Assembly (NCBI RefSeq): GCF_014851865.1
Contig: NZ_JACVAM010000008.1
Coordinates: 153,373-217,372 of the forward strand
Length of the DNA: 64,000 nt
Source: Pseudomonas sp. PDM16
GTDB lineage: Bacteria; Pseudomonadota; Gammaproteobacteria; Pseudomonadales; Pseudomonadaceae
Reading direction: 5' to 3'
Position 1 is the stretch's first letter; every line of letters begins with the position of its first letter. A program made the translations under genes and the position numbers. Positions 33,435 through 42,117 of the stretch are shown piece by piece. The notes beneath the pieces were generated by a model. That model saw only the letters and a list, made by a program, of their open reading frames with translations, had not been told where the DNA came from and did not search any database.

Positions 33435-35960
33435 ATGCACAAACGCCAACTCAACGCCCGCCGTGCGGGCTTTTCCGTCAGCATCCTGGCGCTGGCCATC
33501 GCTGCCACACCGCTGTGGGCGGCCGAAGAGAACGCTACCGAGCACGTCGAGGTAATCGGCCAGGCCGCCAGCATCGACCAGGCACTCAAGGAGCAGCGCC
33601 GTTCCGACAGCGTGAAGAGCACCGTGCATGCCGATGGCGTGGCCCAACTGCCCGACCAGAACGTCGCCGAAGCCACCCAGCGCCTGCCGGGCGTAGCGGT
33701 GGAGCGCGACCAGGGCGAGGGCCGCTTCGTTAGCGTGCGTGGCCTGGGGCCTGACCTCAACAGCGTCAGCGTCAACGGCACGCTGATCCCTTCGCCGGAG
33801 GCGGATCGCCGCGCGGTGGCCCTCGACGTGCTGCCGTCCGAGCTGGTGCAGTCGCTGTCGGTGGTCAAGACCCTGACCCCGGACATGGACGCCAACTCCC
33901 TCGGCGGCACCATCGAGGTGGAGAGCCTGTCGGCCTTCGACCACAAGGGCCTGTTCTACACCGGCAGCACCGAGGCCAGCTACGACGACAACACCGAGCA
34001 GACCAGCCCGAAATTCTCTGGCGCCATCAGTGACCGCTTCAGCCTCGGCGACGGTGTCGACAACTTCGGCGTGGCCGCCGCGCTCAGCTGGCAGCAGCGC
34101 GACTTCGGCTCGGACAACGTCGAGACCGGCGGCGACTGGGACTTCGAGGACGGCGCCCGGTTGCAGCAATTCGAACAGCGCGACTACGACATCCGCCGTG
34201 AACGCAGCGGTTTGGGCCTGAACTTCGACTACCGCCCGGATGACTTCTCCAGCTACTACCTGCGCACCCTCTACAGCCGTTACAAGGACACCGAGACCCG
34301 TCACGCCGCCGGCGTCGAGTTCGCTGACGCCCAGTTGGGCGGCGAGCGCGGCGATGCCGAGGGCTGGCGCGAGCTGAAGGACCGCGAGGAAACCCAGGAT
34401 ATCCAGTCCTACGTGTTCGGCGCCGAGCACCTGATTGGCCAGTGGACGCTCAATGGGCAGGTCGGCTACAGCCAGTCGAGCGAAGATACGCCGGGGCACA
34501 TCGGAGGAGCGTTGTTCGAGGGCAACGACGACTTCGCCGATGTCGGCTTCAGCGGCAGCAAGAAGCCACGCCTGCAGATCGGCGACGACTTCTACGACCC
34601 GGCCAATTTCAGCCTGAGCGAGGTGGAGTGGGCCGAGGAGAACACCGAGGACACCGAGAAGAACATCAAGCTCGACGCTGCCCGCGACTACGAGTTGGCC
34701 GGCCACGCGGCCCAGGTCAAGTTCGGCGGCAAGCTCAGCCGTCGCGAGAAGAGCAACGACACCGACATCTGGACTTACGAGGACCTCGGCGACTTCGGCT
34801 TCAGCGACGAGCAACTGAGCATGGACCAGTTCACCAAGGGCCGCGTCGACTATAGCCTCGGACGCTTCGGCTCCGGCCTTTCGGCTGGGCGCATCGAGGA
34901 TCTGATCGGCGGCCTGGACCGCGCGGAGTTCTTCAACGAGGAAGAGTCGCGGGTCAACGACTTCGACATGAGCGAAGACATCGATGCCGCCTACCTGATG
35001 CACACCCTCGATATCGATGACCTGCGCATCATCGCCGGTGTGCGCTACGAGGGCACCGAATTCGAGGCCAAGGGCACCGGCATCCGTGATGGCGACTACG
35101 AGAGCATCGAGGCGAAGAACGACTACCACCACTGGCTGCCGGGTCTGCATGGCCGTTACCAGCTGGACAAGGACACCCAGGTGCGTGCGGCCATCACACA
35201 CAGCGTGGTGCGCCCGACCTTCGGCCAGATGGCGCCGGGCTTCGTCATCGACGGCGACGAGGCCAGCTTCGGCAACCCGAGCCTGGACCCGCTGGAGTCG
35301 CGCAACTTCGACCTCGGCATCGAGCACTACCTGGGCCGCGCCGGCGTGGTGTCCGCCTTCGTGTTCTACAAGGACATCGAGAACTTCGTGTACAACGCCG
35401 ACCTCGCCGGCACCGGCGACTGGGCCGACTTTGCCGAGGCCAACACCTTCGCCAACGGCGACAACGCCGAGCTGTGGGGTCTGGAACTGGCTTACTCGCA
35501 GAAGTTCGACTGGCTGCCGGCACCGTGGAACGGCCTGCTGTTGGGCGCCAACGCCACCTTCAGCCGCTCCGACGCCAGCATCAGCGGCTTCGATGCCGAC
35601 AGCGGCAGCTACCGCGAGCGCGACATCGACCTGCCGTTCCAGTCCGACACCGTCGGCAACCTGATGCTCGGCTGGGAAAACGACAAGCTCAGCCTGCGCC
35701 TGTCGGCCAACTACAAGTCCGACTACCTCTACGAAGTGGCCGGCATCAACGACGAGGCCCACGACCTGCACGTGGACGACCAGGTATTCGTCGACTTCAG
35801 CGCCGGCTACTTCCTGACCAAGGAACTGCAGCTCAAGTTCGAGGCGCAGAACATCACCGACGAGAGCTACTACGTCTACACCGGCCGCCACGCCTACAAC
35901 GCCCAGTACGAGGAATACGGCCCGACGTACAAGCTCGGCCTGACCTTCACCCACTTCTGA
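33435..35960 (+). CDS. TonB-dependent outer-membrane receptor of the phytate/phosphoester cluster
   Basis: An 841-residue outer-membrane receptor. A signal peptide (1-30, ending near LWA-AEE) is followed by a TonB-box-like EHVEVIGQ, a plug domain of the TIGR01782 type (LPDQNVAEATQRLPGVAVER; RFVSVRGLGPDLNSVSVNG; DANSLGGTIEVES) and a beta-barrel rich in Asp and Glu that ends YKLGLTFTHF with the terminal Phe. It has no STN domain, so no surface signalling. The start at 33435 has GGGGAG upstream and follows a Pho box. The phytase gene is next. TonB receptors of this class are often found beside beta-propeller phytases, so phytate or a lower inositol phosphate, perhaps as a metal complex, is the inferred cargo. 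Confidence 0.9.
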   Translation: MHKRQLNARRAGFSVSILALAIAATPLWAAEENATEHVEVIGQAASIDQALKEQRRSDSVKSTVHADGVAQLPDQNVAEATQRLPGVAVERDQGEGRFVSVRGLGPDLNSVSVNGTLIPSPEADRRAVALDVLPSELVQSLSVVKTLTPDMDANSLGGTIEVESLSAFDHKGLFYTGSTEASYDDNTEQTSPKFSGAISDRFSLGDGVDNFGVAAALSWQQRDFGSDNVETGGDWDFEDGARLQQFEQRDYDIRRERSGLGLNFDYRPDDFSSYYLRTLYSRYKDTETRHAAGVEFADAQLGGERGDAEGWRELKDREETQDIQSYVFGAEHLIGQWTLNGQVGYSQSSEDTPGHIGGALFEGNDDFADVGFSGSKKPRLQIGDDFYDPANFSLSEVEWAEENTEDTEKNIKLDAARDYELAGHAAQVKFGGKLSRREKSNDTDIWTYEDLGDFGFSDEQLSMDQFTKGRVDYSLGRFGSGLSAGRIEDLIGGLDRAEFFNEEESRVNDFDMSEDIDAAYLMHTLDIDDLRIIAGVRYEGTEFEAKGTGIRDGDYESIEAKNDYHHWLPGLHGRYQLDKDTQVRAAITHSVVRPTFGQMAPGFVIDGDEASFGNPSLDPLESRNFDLGIEHYLGRAGVVSAFVFYKDIENFVYNADLAGTGDWADFAEANTFANGDNAELWGLELAYSQKFDWLPAPWNGLLLGANATFSRSDASISGFDADSGSYRERDIDLPFQSDTVGNLMLGWENDKLSLRLSANYKSDYLYEVAGINDEAHDLHVDDQVFVDFSAGYFLTKELQLKFEAQNITDESYYVYTGRHAYNAQYEEYGPTYKLGLTFTHF

Positions 35961-35969
35961 CTCGTGCCT

Positions 35970-36002
35970 CCCTCTCCCTCTGGGAGAGGGCCGGGGTGAG
36001 GG
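35970..36002. repeat. Extragenic repeat, copy 1 (hairpin CCCTCTCCC/GGGAGAGGG plus CCGGGGTGAGGG)
   Basis: Perfect 9-bp stem with a 3-nt loop followed by CCGGGGTGAGGG, 9 bp past the TonB-receptor stop. Copy 2 after the phytase gene is nearly identical. It is an extragenic element of the type widely scattered in pseudomonads. Confidence 0.75.
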
Positions 36003-36084
36003 AGCTTGGCTCCGCGCACCAGCTAACTGTTTCCAGCCCGTGCACGCATGGCTCGCCGGGCTTTCGACAAGGAATACCCACGCA

Positions 36085-38001
36085 ATGAATCCGTTGTTCC
36101 ACCTTTCCCTGTTGTTCGCCGGCCTGCTCGTGGCCGGTTGCGACCAGCTGCCATCGGCGGCTTCCGCCGCCACGCCAAGTCTGGCCCTCAGCCCCTGGGG
36201 CGCTTCCAGCCAGATCAAAGCCGAGGACCTGCGCTTCGCCGGCGAACAGCGTCTGGCCGCCAGCGAGAAGCGCGGCCTGCTGCTGCTCGATGCTCAGGGC
36301 GTCGAATTGGCGCGCCTGCCCGGCAACTTCAGCGGGCTGGATAGCCGCAGCCTTGGCGAGCAACTGCTGGTCGCCAGCCTGGACGCCGCCAACCAGCGCC
36401 CGACACTGGCGCTGCTCGACCCGGCCGCGCGCCAGTGGGGTCGCACCTTGGCCCTGCCGGCGCGCGACTATGCGGTGACCGGCCTGTGCCTGTACCGCGA
36501 CGAGGCGGCCAACCTCTACCTGTTCCTGGTTGGCGAAGAAGGCCGTGGCGAGCAATGGCTGGTCGGCGCCGGTAGCGGGCTGAACGCCGAGGCCCTGCGC
36601 GTGCGCGGTTTACCGCTGCCACCACAGGCCGAGTTCTGCCAGGTCGACGATGCCGCCAACCAGTTATTGGTGAACGAAGAGAACGTCGGCCTGTGGGCCT
36701 ACCCGGCGCACCCGGAGGCCGAGGCCAGCCGCGTGGCGGTGGACATGGTCAAGCCGTTCGGCGGCCTGGAGCAGGGCGTCGGCGCCATGGCCACGGTGCC
36801 GGGCGGCGTGCTGGCGCTGGATGTCGGCGCCCGTCGCCTGCATCTGTACCAGCGCCAGGGCGAAGCCTGGCAGGCGGCCGGCAGCGTGGCTCTGGAGGGC
36901 ATGGAAGAGCCAGAGCGCCTGGCCGTGCGTGAAGGTGCCGCAGGTCTCGAACTGCTGCTGCAGGACGACGGCAGTGGGCGCTTCTACGAGGGCGAGCTGG
37001 CCTGGAAGCCGCAACCGGTGGCGGTGCCCGAAGCGCTGGTCAACGTCACGGCGCTGCGCCAGAGCGAGCCGGTCGGCCGCCACGGCGACGCCGCCGACGA
37101 TCCGGCGATTTGGGTTGACCCGGCCAACCCGACGCGCTCACGCGTGCTCGGTACCAACAAGAAGCAGGGCCTGCTGGTCTACGACCTGGACGGCAAGCTG
37201 CTGCAGGACCTGCCGGTAGGGCGCCTGAACAACGTCGACCTGCGCCCCAACTTCAGCCTCGGCGGCGAGCGCGTCGACCTGGCCGTGGCCAGCGATCGTG
37301 ACCGCAACAGCATCGCAGTGTTCGCCATCGACCGCGCCAGCGGCGAGCTACGCGTGGCCGGCGAGGTGCGCACGCCGCTCAAGGAAATCTACGGCATCTG
37401 CTTGTTCCAGCCGGCCAGCGGCGAGCTGTACGCCTTCGCCAACGGCAAGGACGGCAGCTTCCTGCAGTACCGCCTGAGCGACAGCGGCGGCGAGGTCAGC
37501 GGCGAGCTGGTGCGGCGCTTCGCCGTGCCGAGCCAGCCCGAAGGCTGCGTGGCCGACGACCAGCGCCAGCGCCTGTTCCTTGGCGAGGAAGACACCGGCA
37601 TCTGGGCGGTGGACGCCCGCGCCGATGGCCCCACCGAGCTGCATGAGGTGATGAAGGTCGGCGGCGCGCTGCACGCCGATGTCGAGGGCCTGGGCCTGTA
37701 CCAGTCCGAGGCGCGCGACTACCTGGTGGTGTCCAGCCAGGGCAACGACAGCTACCTGGTGCTCGACGCCGAACCGCCATTCGCTCTGCTCGGCGCCTTC
37801 CGCGTCGGCGCCAACGGCGCCCTGGGTATCGACGGCGCCTCCGAGACCGACGGCCTGGAAGTCACCTCGGCCAACCTCGGCGGGCCCTGGAGCCAGGGCA
37901 TGTTGGTGGTGCAGGACGGCCGTAAGCGCATGCCCGAGGCCACGCAGAACTTCAAGTTCGTGCCCTGGAGCGAGGTCGCCCGCGCCCTCGGCCTGGAGTA
38001 G
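36085..38001 (+). CDS. Beta-propeller phytase lipoprotein with tandem domains
   Basis: Predicted Ca2+-dependent myo-inositol hexakisphosphate 3-phosphohydrolase. The 638-residue protein starts with a lipoprotein signal (lipobox LLVAGC; Asp at +2 favours the inner membrane in the E. coli rule). The C-terminal catalytic propeller begins near residue 325 with RHGDAADDPAIWVDP (Arg332 on) and continues with GTNKKQGLLVYDLDG, NNVDLRPNF, EGCVADD (about 486), FLGEEDTGIW and DVEGLGLY, all conserved phytase motifs. Residues 40-320 form a second, diverged copy lacking the RHGDAADD block, shown by EFCQVDDAANQLLVNEENVG (from 183) matching EGCVADDQRQRLFLGEEDTG. Start ATG 36085; upstream frame gives no signal. 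Its neighbours, receptor before and ExbBD-TonB-PhoX after, fit phosphate scavenging. Confidence 0.93.
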   Translation: MNPLFHLSLLFAGLLVAGCDQLPSAASAATPSLALSPWGASSQIKAEDLRFAGEQRLAASEKRGLLLLDAQGVELARLPGNFSGLDSRSLGEQLLVASLDAANQRPTLALLDPAARQWGRTLALPARDYAVTGLCLYRDEAANLYLFLVGEEGRGEQWLVGAGSGLNAEALRVRGLPLPPQAEFCQVDDAANQLLVNEENVGLWAYPAHPEAEASRVAVDMVKPFGGLEQGVGAMATVPGGVLALDVGARRLHLYQRQGEAWQAAGSVALEGMEEPERLAVREGAAGLELLLQDDGSGRFYEGELAWKPQPVAVPEALVNVTALRQSEPVGRHGDAADDPAIWVDPANPTRSRVLGTNKKQGLLVYDLDGKLLQDLPVGRLNNVDLRPNFSLGGERVDLAVASDRDRNSIAVFAIDRASGELRVAGEVRTPLKEIYGICLFQPASGELYAFANGKDGSFLQYRLSDSGGEVSGELVRRFAVPSQPEGCVADDQRQRLFLGEEDTGIWAVDARADGPTELHEVMKVGGALHADVEGLGLYQSEARDYLVVSSQGNDSYLVLDAEPPFALLGAFRVGANGALGIDGASETDGLEVTSANLGGPWSQGMLVVQDGRKRMPEATQNFKFVPWSEVARALGLE

Positions 38002-38003
38002 CG

Positions 38004-38021
38004 CTGTCATCAGCCGGTAAC
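38004..38021 (+). promoter_or_regulatory. Possible second Pho box ahead of exbB
   Basis: CTGTCAT-CAGC-CGGTAAC: the first repeat is a perfect Pho half-site, the second matches 4 of 7. TCGAAT (4 of 6 to a -10 box) lies 10 bp downstream at 38032. It could give the exbB-exbD-tonB-phoX genes their own phosphate-controlled promoter. Confidence 0.4.
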
Positions 38022-38048
38022 CGCGAAGTAATCGAATAGCACCATTCA

Positions 38049-38081
38049 CCCTCTCCCCCTGGGAGAGGGCCGGGGTGAGGG
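38049..38081. repeat. Extragenic repeat, copy 2
   Basis: CCCTCTCCC-CCT-GGGAGAGGG followed by CCGGGGTGAGGG, nearly identical to the copy 2 kb upstream. The two copies bracket the phytase gene exactly. Confidence 0.75.
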
Positions 38082-38125
38082 ATGTGCAGCGCACGACTCA
38101 GCCCGCCATGTAAAGGAGCCACACC

Positions 38126-38833
38126 ATGCACGCCACCCTCGAACAGATGACTGTCTGGAGCCTGGTCAGCGACGCCAGCCTGCTGGTCAAGCTGGTCATG
38201 CTGACCCTGCTCGCCGCCTCCCTGGCCAGCTGGTATTTGATCGTCCAGCGCAGCCTGCTGCTGGGCCGCAGCGAGCGCCTGGCGCGGGACTTCCTACGCC
38301 GCTTCCGCGAGACCGGCGACCTCGCCACCCTGTACCGTGAAGGCGCCGAACGCAGCGATGCGGACGCCGCGCTGGAGCAGCTGTTCCGCGCCGGCTACGG
38401 CGAATATGCGCAGCTGCGCCGCGACCCCGGTGTGGAGCGCGAAACGCTGATCGACGGCGTCGAACGCAGCCTGCTGGTGGCCATCTCCGAGCAGGAGGAA
38501 CGCCTGGAGAAGGGCCTGCCGCTGCTCGCCACCATCGGCTCGGTCAGCCCCTACATCGGCCTGTTCGGCACCGTGTGGGGGATCATGAATTCCTTCATCG
38601 GCCTGTCCCAGGTGCAGCAGGCGACGCTGTCCACCGTCGCGCCGGGCATCGCCGAGGCGCTGATCGCCACCGCCATCGGCCTGTTCGCCGCCATTCCGGC
38701 GGTGATCGCCTACAACCGCTTCGCCGCTCGCGTCGCCGCGCTGAGCACCCGTCTGTACGCCTTCGGCAACGAGCTGCAGGGCCGCCTGCAACGGCGCCTG
38801 CCGGCTGCAACCGGCGTGGCCCAGGCGGCCTGA
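38126..38833 (+). CDS. exbB: ExbB/TolQ-family proton channel subunit of a dedicated TonB system
   Basis: A 235-residue inner-membrane protein with three membrane segments: near residues 18-40, and a pair near 135-158 and 170-195 in the conserved core (LPLLATIGSVSPYIGLFGTVWGIMNSF and ALIATAIGLFAAIPAVIAYNRF). It forms the pentameric proton channel that powers TonB. AAAGGAG precedes the ATG. ExbD follows after 11 bp and a TonB after that, so this is a complete energiser next to a TonB receptor. It could be called tolQ-like, but no tolA, tolB or pal is nearby. Confidence 0.92.
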   Translation: MHATLEQMTVWSLVSDASLLVKLVMLTLLAASLASWYLIVQRSLLLGRSERLARDFLRRFRETGDLATLYREGAERSDADAALEQLFRAGYGEYAQLRRDPGVERETLIDGVERSLLVAISEQEERLEKGLPLLATIGSVSPYIGLFGTVWGIMNSFIGLSQVQQATLSTVAPGIAEALIATAIGLFAAIPAVIAYNRFAARVAALSTRLYAFGNELQGRLQRRLPAATGVAQAA

Positions 38834-38844
38834 GGAGAGGCGAG

Positions 38845-39288
38845 ATGCGCAAGCCGCAGAACAAACACGGCCCCAAGGCCGAGATGAACGTGGTGCCCTA
38901 TATCGACGTGATGCTGGTGCTGCTGGTGATCTTCATGGTCACCGCGCCCATGCTCACCCAGGGCGTGAAGATCGAGCTGCCCAAGGTCGCCGCCGAGGCG
39001 CTGCCGACCGATAGCCAGCAACAGGTGCTGACCCTCTCGGTACAGGCCGATGGCGGCTACTACTGGAACCTCGGCAGCGAGCTGGATACCCAGCACAGGA
39101 CCGACAGCGCGGTGAACCTGGAGGAGATGACCAGCAAGGTCGGCGCGCTGATCGCCGCGCGCGGCGACACCCAGGTGTACATCCGCGCCGACGGTCACGC
39201 CGACTACGCCACGGTGGTGGCCGGCATGGCCGCGCTGCAGCAGGGCGGGGTGAGCAACCTCGGCCTGATCACCGAGGCGCCGCAGTGA
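38845..39288 (+). CDS. exbD: ExbD/TolR-family biopolymer transport protein
   Basis: A 147-residue protein with the single N-terminal helix and proton-carrying Asp in AEMNVVPYIDVMLVLLVIFMV, then a periplasmic domain ending RADGHADYATVVAGMAALQQ. The start is ATG 38845 with GAGGAG upstream; the long frame before it overlaps exbB in another phase and is not coding. The tonB start overlaps its stop (GTGA), showing tight coupling. Confidence 0.93.
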   Translation: MRKPQNKHGPKAEMNVVPYIDVMLVLLVIFMVTAPMLTQGVKIELPKVAAEALPTDSQQQVLTLSVQADGGYYWNLGSELDTQHRTDSAVNLEEMTSKVGALIAARGDTQVYIRADGHADYATVVAGMAALQQGGVSNLGLITEAPQ

Positions 39289-40082
39289 GCGCGCTGGTCA
39301 TGCAGGCCACCGCGCCGCTGGCGCTCGCCGCTCCCTCCAGCCGCTGGCTGCGCAGCTTCCTCGCCGCCGGCGTGGCGGTGGGGCTGCACGCCCTGGTGCT
39401 CGGCCTGTTGCTGACTCACTGGCAGGCCGACACGCCGCCAGCGCCGCAGGTACGTACCCTGACCACGCGCCTGGTGACCCTGGCCCCGCCGGCACCGCCA
39501 CAGCCCGAGGCGGTTCTGCCGACGACCGCGCTCCCCGAACCCGAACCGGCCAAGCCGGTGGAGGCGCCCAAGCCTGATCCACGCATTGAGCAGCAGAAGC
39601 TAGAACAGGCCGCCCTGGCGCGCAAACGCGTCGAGGAACAGCGCGAGCGCCAGGAACGCGAGCAGGTCGAGCGCCAACGCATAGAGCGTGAACGTCGCGA
39701 GGCCGATGAACTGGCCCGCCAGCAGGCGCAGCAGCGCCAGGCCGAAGCCCAGGCCCGCGCCGACGCCGAAGCCGCCGACCGCGCCCGCCAGGCCGAGGCC
39801 GCTGCGGCCGCCAGCCGCCAGTACCTGCCCATCGCCAAGGAGGCGCCGGACTATCCGGAGCGTGCCCTGGACAAGGGCATCGAAGGCGACTGCACGGTGA
39901 CCTACCGGGTCAGCCCGCAAGGCCGCGTCGAAGACCCGCAAACCCTCGGCGACTGCCACCCGCTGTTCGTCCGTCCGTCCCTGGCCGCCGCCCGCACCTT
40001 CCGCTACCAGCCGCGCGTGGTCGATGGCCGCGCGGTAGCGGTGGACGGCGTGAAGAACACCTTCCACTACCGCATCGAATAA
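39285..40082 (+). CDS. tonB: TonB-family energy transducer
   Basis: A 265-residue protein starting with GTG at 39285, overlapping the exbD stop by 4 bp. It has an inner-membrane anchor (about 24-44, FLAAGVAVGLHALVLGLLL, with the conserved His), a Pro/Glu/Lys stretch (68-100), a long charged helix rich in Arg, Gln, Glu and Ala (100-175, TolA-like) and a C-terminal TonB domain (180-265: APDYPERALDKGIEGDCTVTYRVSPQG). The TolA-like helix is unusual for a TonB and may span a wide periplasm. With ExbB and ExbD it likely serves the receptor of this cluster. Confidence 0.9.
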   Translation: MSALVMQATAPLALAAPSSRWLRSFLAAGVAVGLHALVLGLLLTHWQADTPPAPQVRTLTTRLVTLAPPAPPQPEAVLPTTALPEPEPAKPVEAPKPDPRIEQQKLEQAALARKRVEEQRERQEREQVERQRIERERREADELARQQAQQRQAEAQARADAEAADRARQAEAAAAASRQYLPIAKEAPDYPERALDKGIEGDCTVTYRVSPQGRVEDPQTLGDCHPLFVRPSLAAARTFRYQPRVVDGRAVAVDGVKNTFHYRIE

Positions 40083-40096
40083 CCAGAGAAGCCCTG

Positions 40097-42052
40097 ATGA
40101 ACCCTGAACACCAGCAGTTCCACCAGCGCCTGGAAGCGCACGACGATATCGCCATCAACCCCAGCGCCAACCCGCCGCTGGACGCGCTGGTCGACGGTGG
40201 CCGGCGCAACGTACTCAAGGGTGGCCTGACCCTTGCCGCGCTGGGCTTCTTCGGCGGTGGCCTGGCCGCCTGCTCCAAGGCTTCAGCCAGCCCGCTGCTG
40301 AGCTTCAAGGGCGTGCCGGTGCAGCTCGACCCGCAGTTCGACAGCGTGCTGGTGGCCGAGGGTTACCGCGCCGTGCCGTTCTTCTCCTGGGGCGACCCGG
40401 TGGAAGCCGGCGCACCGGTCTGGAACCCGGACGCTAGCGACGACTGGCAGGCCCAGCTCAAGCAGGCCGGCGACAACCACGACGGCATGGACTTCTTCGC
40501 CTTCCCCGGCGAGACCGACCGCGGCCTGCTGGTGATGAACCACGAGTACATCAACCCGCCGCTGCACCCGTCCGGCAAGATCGACCAGTCCAAGCCGCGT
40601 CCGCTGGCCGAGGTGCGCAAGGAGCAGGCCGCCCACGGCGTCTCGGTGATCGAGGTGAAGCAGGGTGCCGATGGCCAGTGGCAGCGCGTGATGGATTCCG
40701 CCTACAACCGCCGCATCAGCATGCTCACGCCCATGCGCATCGCCGGCCCGCTGGCCGGCCACGAGCAGATGAAGACCGCCAGTGACCCGAGCGGCCTCAC
40801 CGTGCTCGGTACCCTCAACAACTGCGCCACCGGCGTCACGCCCTGGGGCACCTTCCTCACCTGCGAGGAGAACTGGCCCAACTACTTCATCAACCGCGAC
40901 AAGGCCGACTTCGAGACGCGCGTGTCGCACAAGCGCTACGGCCTGGCGAAGGAGGGCACCAGCAAGAACTACGCGTGGGAGACTGCCGACGCTCGCTTCG
41001 ACGCCACGCCCTACGCCGACCAGCCCCACGGCGGTCACGTCAACGAGCCACACCGCTTCGGCTGGGTGGTCGAGATCGACCCCTTCGACCCCAAGGCCCA
41101 GCCGATCAAGCGCACCGCCTTCGGCCGCTTCAGCCGCGAATGCGCGGCGCTGAGCCTGGGCAAGGACGGGCGCATGGCCTTCTACTCCGGCGATGATGCC
41201 AAGGGCGAGTACGTCTACAAGTTCGTCCCGGCCGGCCGCTTCGACGCCGCCAACCCCAAGGCCAATCGCGACCTGCTGGACGAAGGCACCCTGTACGCCG
41301 CGCGGTTCGATGCCGACGGCAGCGGCCAGTGGCTGGCCCTGGTGCACGGGCGGAACGGCCTGACCGCCGAGAACGGCTTCGCCAACCAGGCCGAGGTACT
41401 GCTCAACGCCCGCGCCGCCGCCGACCGCGCCGGTGCCACACCAATGGACCGCCCCGAGTGGGCCGCCGTGCATCCCGCCACCGGCGAGGTCTACGTGACC
41501 CTGACCAACAACGACGGGCGTGGCGACAAGCAACCCACTGACAAGGCCAACCCACGCCCGCACAACCTGCACGGGCAGATCCTGCGCTTCAACGAAAAGG
41601 GCGCCAACCCGACCGCCACCGCCTTCACCTGGGAACTGTTCCTCCTCGCCGGCGAAGCCCACGGCAGCAAGGACAAGGACGGCAAGCCGGTACCGGCCAA
41701 CCTCACCGGCACCATCAACGGCGACCTGTTCTCCTCACCGGACGGGCTGGCCTTCGACGCGGCAGGGCGCCTGTGGATCCAGACCGACTACGACGACATC
41801 GAACCGGTGATGGCCGGCATGGGCTGCAACCAACTGCTCTGCGCCGACCCCAGCACCCGCGAGGTCCGCCGCTTCCTGGTCGGCCCGCGCGGCTGCGAAA
41901 TCACCGGCCTAGCCTGGAGCCCGGACGGCAAGGCCATGTGGGCCAATATCCAGCACCCGGCCATCAGCTTCCCGGCCAGCGACGGCAAGACCCGGCCGCG
42001 CTCGACCACCGTGTTGATCACGCGTCTCGACGGAGGTGTGATCGGCGCCTGA
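40097..42052 (+). CDS. phoX: PhoX-family (DUF839) Tat-exported phosphatase
   Basis: A Ca2+/Fe-dependent phosphomonoesterase of the PhoX family, 651 residues. The N terminus has a twin-arginine motif GGRRNVLKGG (about 34-43) and a hydrophobic run ending in a lipobox-like LAAC, so it may be a Tat-exported lipoprotein. The body shows DUF839 features: LLVMNHEYI, LNNCATGVTPWGTFLTCEENW, NEPHRFGWVVEIDP, SRECAALSLGKDGR and VTLTNNDGR. It follows tonB after 14 bp. It would release phosphate from phosphoesters, such as those left by the phytase, outside the cytoplasm. Confidence 0.92.
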   Translation: MNPEHQQFHQRLEAHDDIAINPSANPPLDALVDGGRRNVLKGGLTLAALGFFGGGLAACSKASASPLLSFKGVPVQLDPQFDSVLVAEGYRAVPFFSWGDPVEAGAPVWNPDASDDWQAQLKQAGDNHDGMDFFAFPGETDRGLLVMNHEYINPPLHPSGKIDQSKPRPLAEVRKEQAAHGVSVIEVKQGADGQWQRVMDSAYNRRISMLTPMRIAGPLAGHEQMKTASDPSGLTVLGTLNNCATGVTPWGTFLTCEENWPNYFINRDKADFETRVSHKRYGLAKEGTSKNYAWETADARFDATPYADQPHGGHVNEPHRFGWVVEIDPFDPKAQPIKRTAFGRFSRECAALSLGKDGRMAFYSGDDAKGEYVYKFVPAGRFDAANPKANRDLLDEGTLYAARFDADGSGQWLALVHGRNGLTAENGFANQAEVLLNARAAADRAGATPMDRPEWAAVHPATGEVYVTLTNNDGRGDKQPTDKANPRPHNLHGQILRFNEKGANPTATAFTWELFLLAGEAHGSKDKDGKPVPANLTGTINGDLFSSPDGLAFDAAGRLWIQTDYDDIEPVMAGMGCNQLLCADPSTREVRRFLVGPRGCEITGLAWSPDGKAMWANIQHPAISFPASDGKTRPRSTTVLITRLDGGVIGA

Positions 42053-42117
42053 TCCAGCTCAACGCCGGGCCTTTGCGTCGGGGCTAGAATGCCGGCCTTT
42101 CAAGCAAGGAGCTGGGT

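Noticed and set aside
33417..36218. A 933-codon open frame on the minus strand
   Set aside because: Antisense to the TonB receptor; Val/Ala/Glu-rich shadow without motifs.
38575..38844. N-terminal extension of exbD into exbB
   Set aside because: It overlaps exbB in another phase, is Arg/Gly-rich, and the real ATG at 38845 has a good ribosome-binding site.
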